Source: Asticcacaulis sp.
GTDB lineage: Bacteria > Pseudomonadota > Alphaproteobacteria > Caulobacterales > Caulobacteraceae
Direction: 5' to 3'
DNA: 10,000 nt
Assembly (NCBI RefSeq): GCF_020217185.1
Contig: NZ_JAIWNX010000159.1
Span: forward strand, 1-10,000
The position numbers and the translations under genes are program-made. Below the pieces are notes generated by a model. It saw only the letters and a list, made by a program, of their open reading frames with translations, had not been told where the DNA came from and did not search any database. This document shows, in pieces, positions 7,082 to 10,000 of this stretch. Position 1 is the first letter of the stretch. The number at the start of each line of letters is the position of its first letter.

Positions 7082-8290
7082 TTATCTTTCCGCCAGCGTG
7101 TAGGTGCAGCCCTGATCGCGGACATGCGCCATTTCGGCCTCCAGAAGCCGCGCCCGCGTCAGGTCGGCGTGGCGCAGGCTGGCGTGGGTCAGGGTGGCCC
7201 GCGTCAGATCGGCACGCAGGGTGCGGTCACCCCCCAGCGACAGGGGCGAGAGATTGGCCCGGTCCAGCGTGGCGCGGGTGAGGCGGGCCCCGATCAGGCG
7301 CGCCCCCCTCAGATCGGCCCCGGACAGGTCGGCCATGCGCAGGTCTGCACCGGAGAGATTGACCCCCTGTAGCTGCGCCCCGGAGAGGTCCATGCCGTAC
7401 AGGATGGCGCCGGCCATGTTGGCCGCCGTCAGCTTGCGGCCGATCAGGGTGGTGGCGCTGCGAAAATCGAGCCCGCTGAAATCCTGCGTCGCGCCCTCCT
7501 GCCCCCCGCTGCGGCACCACGCCTCATAGGCGTCGAGCAGGTCATCGAGCGGTTCATCGTCAATGAAGACGCTGATCGGTTCGCCCAGAATATCCGACAT
7601 GTCGGTATCCTTGGTGGTCATGCCCTGGGTCTGGGTCCCGACCATCACCGCCCCTTTTAATGAGGCCCCGGACAGGTCGGCGGACGACAGGTCCGCCGCC
7701 GACAGGTTGGCCCCCTCCAGCGAGGCATTGCGCAGCTTGGCGTGGCTTAAGACCGCGCCTTCGAGCTGGGCATCGCGGAAATCGGCGGATATGGCCCCGG
7801 CGCCGGTCAGGCGCGCGCCCGACAGGTCCGCCCCGGAGAGGATGGCGTAGTCCAGTTCGCCGGCGCGCTTTTCGTGCTTCATCAGGCGCAGACCGTGCTT
7901 TTCATCCTTGAAGGCGATCTGGCCTTCGCGCAGGTCGCAGCGCGTCAGGCTGGCCCCGGTGAGATTGGCTCCCCTCAAACAGGCCCCGCGCATATCGGCG
8001 CGGTCGAGCACGGCGAAGCGCAGATCGGCTTCGCGCAAATCGCATCCGTACAGATTGGCGCGGCTGAGGTTGACGTCGCGCAGCGCCGCGCCGCGCAGAC
8101 AGGCCCCGGTCAGGACGGCATCGGACAGGTCCATCCCTTCGAGATTGACCCCGCTCAGGTCGATATAGGCGAGATTGGCCAGCTGCCCGCCCGGCTTCAT
8201 CGTCTTGTATTTGTGGTGCAGCTCGATGATCGTGCGCAGGGAACGCGGATCAATGGTCTGTAAGGTGGCGGCTGACTGCGTAAGGGGCAA
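7082..8290 (-). CDS. Pentapeptide-repeat protein with three repeat blocks
   Basis: A 402-residue protein built of A(D/N)LXX pentapeptide repeats, which fold into a right-handed quadrilateral beta-helix. Block 1 has a large hydrophobic residue every five positions from Leu45 to Leu120 without a break. Block 2 runs about 146-216, and block 3 about 287-387. A charged, Lys-rich insert (about 126-145) separates blocks 1 and 2, and an acidic linker (about 224-270) separates 2 and 3. A similar helical cap with a Gly-Gly precedes blocks 1 and 3 (LRTIIELHHKYKTMKPGG at 18-35; LLDAYEAWCRSGG at 251-263), hinting at internal duplication. No signal peptide or membrane segment is seen, so it is probably cytoplasmic. 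The function is not predictable: some relatives mimic DNA and protect gyrase, most are unassigned. The only in-frame start that keeps the first cap is TTG at 8290, without a clear ribosome-binding site; the first ATG would be residue 31. Confidence 0.8.
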   Translation of the reverse strand: MPLTQSAATLQTIDPRSLRTIIELHHKYKTMKPGGQLANLAYIDLSGVNLEGMDLSDAVLTGACLRGAALRDVNLSRANLYGCDLREADLRFAVLDRADMRGACLRGANLTGASLTRCDLREGQIAFKDEKHGLRLMKHEKRAGELDYAILSGADLSGARLTGAGAISADFRDAQLEGAVLSHAKLRNASLEGANLSAADLSSADLSGASLKGAVMVGTQTQGMTTKDTDMSDILGEPISVFIDDEPLDDLLDAYEAWCRSGGQEGATQDFSGLDFRSATTLIGRKLTAANMAGAILYGMDLSGAQLQGVNLSGADLRMADLSGADLRGARLIGARLTRATLDRANLSPLSLGGDRTLRADLTRATLTHASLRHADLTRARLLEAEMAHVRDQGCTYTLAER

Positions 8291-8569
8291 GGGAGCGTCC
8301 GGACAGGGCGTGAAGGGAGCGAGCGGTGAGGAGGGCAGGCGTGTCCCCCTGACCCTGAAGCCAAATGGTGAAAACTTGCTCTACGCTGGGTCGCGGGGCG
8401 AAAAAATATCTCGTGGTCGTTTCATGCGACATTTGGGGGCGCAATGATTTCTACTGGAATCATTGCGCTCAAGCCGCCATTGAGGCGGCGGCCAAGGTGG
8501 CGTAGCCACCGCCCGGCGAGGGGCAAAACAAAGGCTAAGCCATTATGTTTTTGCAGAAAACATAATGAT
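8291..8569. other. Gene-free gap with a cluster of inverted repeats
   Basis: No convincing gene lies here: the reading frames present lack ribosome-binding sites and family resemblance. The half next to the pentapeptide gene (8291-8438) is plain and should contain that gene's promoter, though no clear hexamers were found. The other half (8439-8569) is a succession of hairpins described separately. Confidence 0.5.
8439..8524. repeat. Row of four inverted repeats
   Basis: Four hairpins lie end to end: GCGCAATGATT (8439-8449) with AATCATTGCGC (8458-8468), 11 base pairs and perfect; GCCGCC (8473-8478) with GGCGGC (8484-8489); GGTGGC (8496-8501) with GCCACC (8505-8510); and GCCC (8511-8514) with GGGC (8521-8524). 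None is followed by a T-run on either strand. The arrangement resembles REP/BIME-like intergenic elements or a structured RNA. Whether it recurs elsewhere in the genome cannot be seen from this window. Confidence 0.5.
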
Positions 8570-8574
8570 TTAGC
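8522..8574 (-). terminator. Probable zur terminator hairpin
   Basis: On the minus strand, an 11-base-pair perfect stem (CATTATGTTTT at 8541-8551 with AAAACATAATG at 8557-8567, written on the plus strand) is extended across a 2-by-2 internal loop by GCTAA (8534-8538) with TTAGC (8570-8574). The outer arm includes the zur stop codon. The stem is followed on the minus strand by CTTTGTTTTG, a T-rich but imperfect tail, supporting intrinsic termination. Confidence 0.55.
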
Positions 8575-9058
8575 GGCAGGCCTTGCACAGGCCGCGCGCT
8601 TCCAGCGTCACCCGGCGCGTTTCAAAGCCGCTGGCCGAGGCCTGCTGGTCGATTTCGGGCAGGCTGACGGCCACCTCTTCGCTGCTGCCGCAGCAGTCGC
8701 ACAAAAGGAAGGCGGCGGCGTGCGGCTGCACGGCCTTGCCGTCGGCGTGGCCCTGACAGGCGACGAAGGCGTTCAGGCTTTCGATGCGGTGGATCAGCCC
8801 CATCTGCTCCAGAAAGGCCAGCGCGCGATAGACAGTCGGCGGCTTGGCAGCCCCGTCGGGGTGGAAGCGGTCGATGACATCATAGGCCTTAACCGGGGCA
8901 TTTTCGCTGAGGATCAGCTCCAGCGTGCGCAGGCGCGGCGCGGTCATGCGCTCACCCTGCGCTTCGCACAGGCGTCGGGCTTCGCTCAGGCGCGCGTCGA
9001 TGCGCCCGCTATCGAGGGTGTGGACGTGGTCGTGATCGTGGCCGCAGGCGTGTGACAT
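8570..9058 (-). CDS. zur: Zur, Fur-family zinc uptake repressor
   Basis: A 162-residue Fur-superfamily repressor. A His-rich N-terminus (HACGHDHDHVH, residues 3-13) precedes the winged-helix DNA-binding domain, with the KPPTVYRALAFLEQMGLIHR recognition region at 72-91, then ESLNAFVAC (93-101). The dimerisation domain carries FLLCDCCG (117-124) and ends in GLCKAC (156-161), giving the two Cys pairs (C120/C123 and C158/C161) of the structural zinc site. AYD, KPPTVYRAL, IES-N and GLC-AC all follow E. coli Zur more closely than Fur, so zinc is the likely signal. With zinc bound it should repress zinc import. It is divergent from a ZnuD-like receptor gene, with a Zur-box-like palindrome between them. 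No Shine-Dalgarno precedes the ATG. The His-rich head could add metal binding. Confidence 0.9.
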   Translation of the reverse strand: MSHACGHDHDHVHTLDSGRIDARLSEARRLCEAQGERMTAPRLRTLELILSENAPVKAYDVIDRFHPDGAAKPPTVYRALAFLEQMGLIHRIESLNAFVACQGHADGKAVQPHAAAFLLCDCCGSSEEVAVSLPEIDQQASASGFETRRVTLEARGLCKACR

Positions 9059-9064
9059 GGCTAT

Positions 9065-9093
9065 AACTTAGGCAGACTCGCGACATTTCGCAA
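9065..9093 (-). promoter_or_regulatory. Candidate promoter for zur, possibly leaderless
   Basis: Read on the minus strand, TTGCGA (9093-9088) and TAAGTT (9070-9065) are 17 bases apart. A start site 7 bases beyond would fall on the A of the zur ATG at 9058. The ATG has no ribosome-binding site, which fits a leaderless message. The hexamers match consensus at only 4 and 3 positions. Confidence 0.3.
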
Positions 9094-9100
9094 TGACGGC

Positions 9101-9129
9101 TTGACACTGTTTATGTTATTACATAACAG
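9101..9129 (+). promoter_or_regulatory. Candidate promoter of the ZnuD-like receptor gene
   Basis: TTGACA (9101-9106) is a perfect vegetative -35. At 17 bases' distance lies TAACAG (9124-9129), a weak -10. The Zur-box-like palindrome fills most of the spacer, so bound repressor would block RNA polymerase. The start site would be near 9136. Confidence 0.5.
9111..9126. promoter_or_regulatory. Zur-box-like palindrome
   Basis: TTATGT (9111-9116), TATT, ACATAA (9121-9126) is a perfect 6-base inverted repeat around an AT core, of the type TTATGTtATaACATAA bound by Zur proteins. It lies between zur and the zinc-receptor gene and overlaps the receptor's -35/-10 spacer. It could also affect zur itself, whose ATG is 52 bases away. 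Confidence 0.65.
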
Positions 9130-9138
9130 ATACCGGTC

Positions 9139-9173
9139 CGGTACGGCCTTTGTGTGTGGCCGTCCGCTTTTTT
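9139..9173 (+). terminator. Terminator-like hairpin in the receptor leader
   Basis: CGGTACGGCC (9139-9148) pairs with GGCCGTCCG (9158-9166), leaving one bulged T, around a 9-base loop. After one base there are six T residues (9168-9173). It sits between the likely transcription start and the ribosome-binding site GGAG (9176-9179). It could be an attenuator or simply a leader hairpin. Confidence 0.4.
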
Positions 9174-9187
9174 CGGGAGCCTCCCCC

Positions 9188-10000
9188 ATGCAAACCCGTA
9201 TGGTTCTCACCCTGACCGTCAGCCTTGCCGCGCTGGTCGCCGTCACCCCGGTTCTGGCGCAGAGTTCGTCTCCGACACCTCAGAAAGACGAGGACATAAC
9301 GGAGATCGTCGTGACCGGTACGGCCTATGGTGTGTCGAAAGACGCCCTGATGAGCAATGTCGATGTACTGACCCGCAGCACTATCGACCAGAAGCCGGCT
9401 GAGGGTCTTGGCGATATGCTGGCCACCCTGCCGGGCGTGCGCTCGTCTGCCTTCGCACCTGGTGCCAGCCGTCCGGTGATCCGTGGCCTTGACGGGTTTC
9501 GTGTTCTGCTGCTCAACAACGGCATGGGGGCCATTGATGCCTCAGCCGTGTCGCCCGACCACGCGACAGGGACCGATCCGGTCGAGGCCCAGCGTATAGA
9601 GGTTCTGCGTGGCCCTTCGGCCCTTATCTATGGCGGCAACGCCATCGGCGGCATTGTCAACATCATCGACGATCGTATTGCGTCGGCCCCGGCCAAGGAT
9701 GGTGTTGAGGGCCGCTTTACGGCACAGGCCTCCAGTGTTGATAATGGCAAGCAGCTTGGGCTGAATGTAAAGACAGGGCAGGGGCCTTGGGTTTTCACCG
9801 CCGACGCCCTCAAGCGCAAGAGTGATGATTACGAAACGCCCGTAGGTCCGGAGTCCCGTCGGCTGACCGACGCCGAAGGGGAGGAACCCGATACGCGCGA
9901 TCGTCAGGAAAATTCGGCTGTTGATCTGAGCGCCTATGGGGCTGGCTTGTCCTATGTGGGTGACTTTGGCTTTGCGGGCCTGAGTGTCAAGCATACCGAT
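9188..10000 (+). CDS. TonB-dependent receptor, ZnuD-like zinc receptor (3' partial)
   Basis: The reading frame starts at ATG 9188, 8 bases after GGAG (9176-9179), and runs off the window with 271 residues visible. Residues 1-24 are a signal peptide (cleavage after VLA). EIVVTG (39-44) is the TonB-box region, followed by the plug domain (about 46-170) with DMLATLPGV (76-84), IRGLDGFRV (98-106), RIEVLRGPSALIYGG (136-150) and IGGIVNIIDDRI (153-164). The SPDHATGTDP stretch (122-131) and the IDDRI ending of the plug recall ZnuD-type receptors, which import zinc (and in some species haem) through the outer membrane. The start of the beta-barrel follows. The neighbouring zur gene and Zur-box-like site support a zinc role. 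The metal-binding barrel loops lie beyond the window, so substrate remains an inference. Confidence 0.85.
   Translation, partial: MQTRMVLTLTVSLAALVAVTPVLAQSSSPTPQKDEDITEIVVTGTAYGVSKDALMSNVDVLTRSTIDQKPAEGLGDMLATLPGVRSSAFAPGASRPVIRGLDGFRVLLLNNGMGAIDASAVSPDHATGTDPVEAQRIEVLRGPSALIYGGNAIGGIVNIIDDRIASAPAKDGVEGRFTAQASSVDNGKQLGLNVKTGQGPWVFTADALKRKSDDYETPVGPESRRLTDAEGEEPDTRDRQENSAVDLSAYGAGLSYVGDFGFAGLSVKHTD

Noticed and set aside
7124..8263. Several plus-strand frames with repeating Arg/Gly/Pro or Ala/Pro patterns
   Set aside because: Their periodicity is only the antisense reading of the pentapeptide repeats.
8250..8444. A 64-codon minus-strand frame upstream of the pentapeptide gene
   Set aside because: Overlaps the pentapeptide start in another frame, begins within a hairpin and shows no recognisable domain.
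8444..9055. A 203-codon plus-strand frame antisense to zur
   Set aside because: Lies almost wholly opposite zur, whose motifs are unmistakable; it is a GC-rich shadow frame.

Overview
The window looks like chromosomal DNA of an alphaproteobacterium, most likely in the Caulobacteraceae (an Asticcacaulis- or Caulobacter-like organism). This is inferred from high GC content, frequent GTG starts, a perfect CtrA-type box (TTAA-N7-TTAAC) and the style of the protein families. No database search was possible. There are eight genes, no rRNA or tRNA, no CRISPR array and no recognisable insertion sequence.

Layout. (1) Positions 1-3300 hold a plus-strand ydbH-ynbE-ydbL set: a large AsmA-like intermembrane bridge protein cut at its 5' end by the window edge, a 65-residue outer-membrane lipoprotein and a small periplasmic DUF1318 protein. 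In E. coli these three maintain lipid traffic between inner and outer membrane. A strong intrinsic terminator follows. (2) Positions 3448-4566 encode a multi-membrane acyltransferase-3 family protein, followed by another very strong terminator. It lacks the family's usual active-site histidine. (3) Positions 4660-4921 are an AT-rich regulatory gap with the CtrA-type box, ahead of an exported CHAP-domain (cysteine peptidase/amidase) protein with a long Lys/Ala/Asp tail (4922-5959) and its terminator. (4) Positions 6058-7074 encode a CorA-type magnesium channel, which meets tail-to-tail, 7 bases apart, a 402-residue pentapeptide-repeat protein on the minus strand (7082-8290).

(5) Positions 8291-8569 hold no convincing gene but contain a row of inverted repeats, ending in a hairpin that spans the stop codon of zur. 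(6) Positions 8570-9058 (minus) encode a Zur-type Fur-family zinc repressor. It is divergent from a TonB-dependent receptor (9188 to the window end) whose plug domain resembles the zinc receptor ZnuD. The 129-base space between them holds a Zur-box-like palindrome lying inside a TTGACA-type promoter, plus a terminator-like hairpin in the short leader. Together these form a self-consistent zinc-responsive module: Zur with zinc bound should shut off the outer-membrane zinc receptor.

No wholly new system is evident. The most interesting points are the zinc divergon with a possible attenuator, the CtrA-linked CHAP protein with a histone-H1-like tail, the acyltransferase with a His-to-Ser replacement, the duplicated architecture of the pentapeptide protein, and the hairpin cluster downstream of zur.
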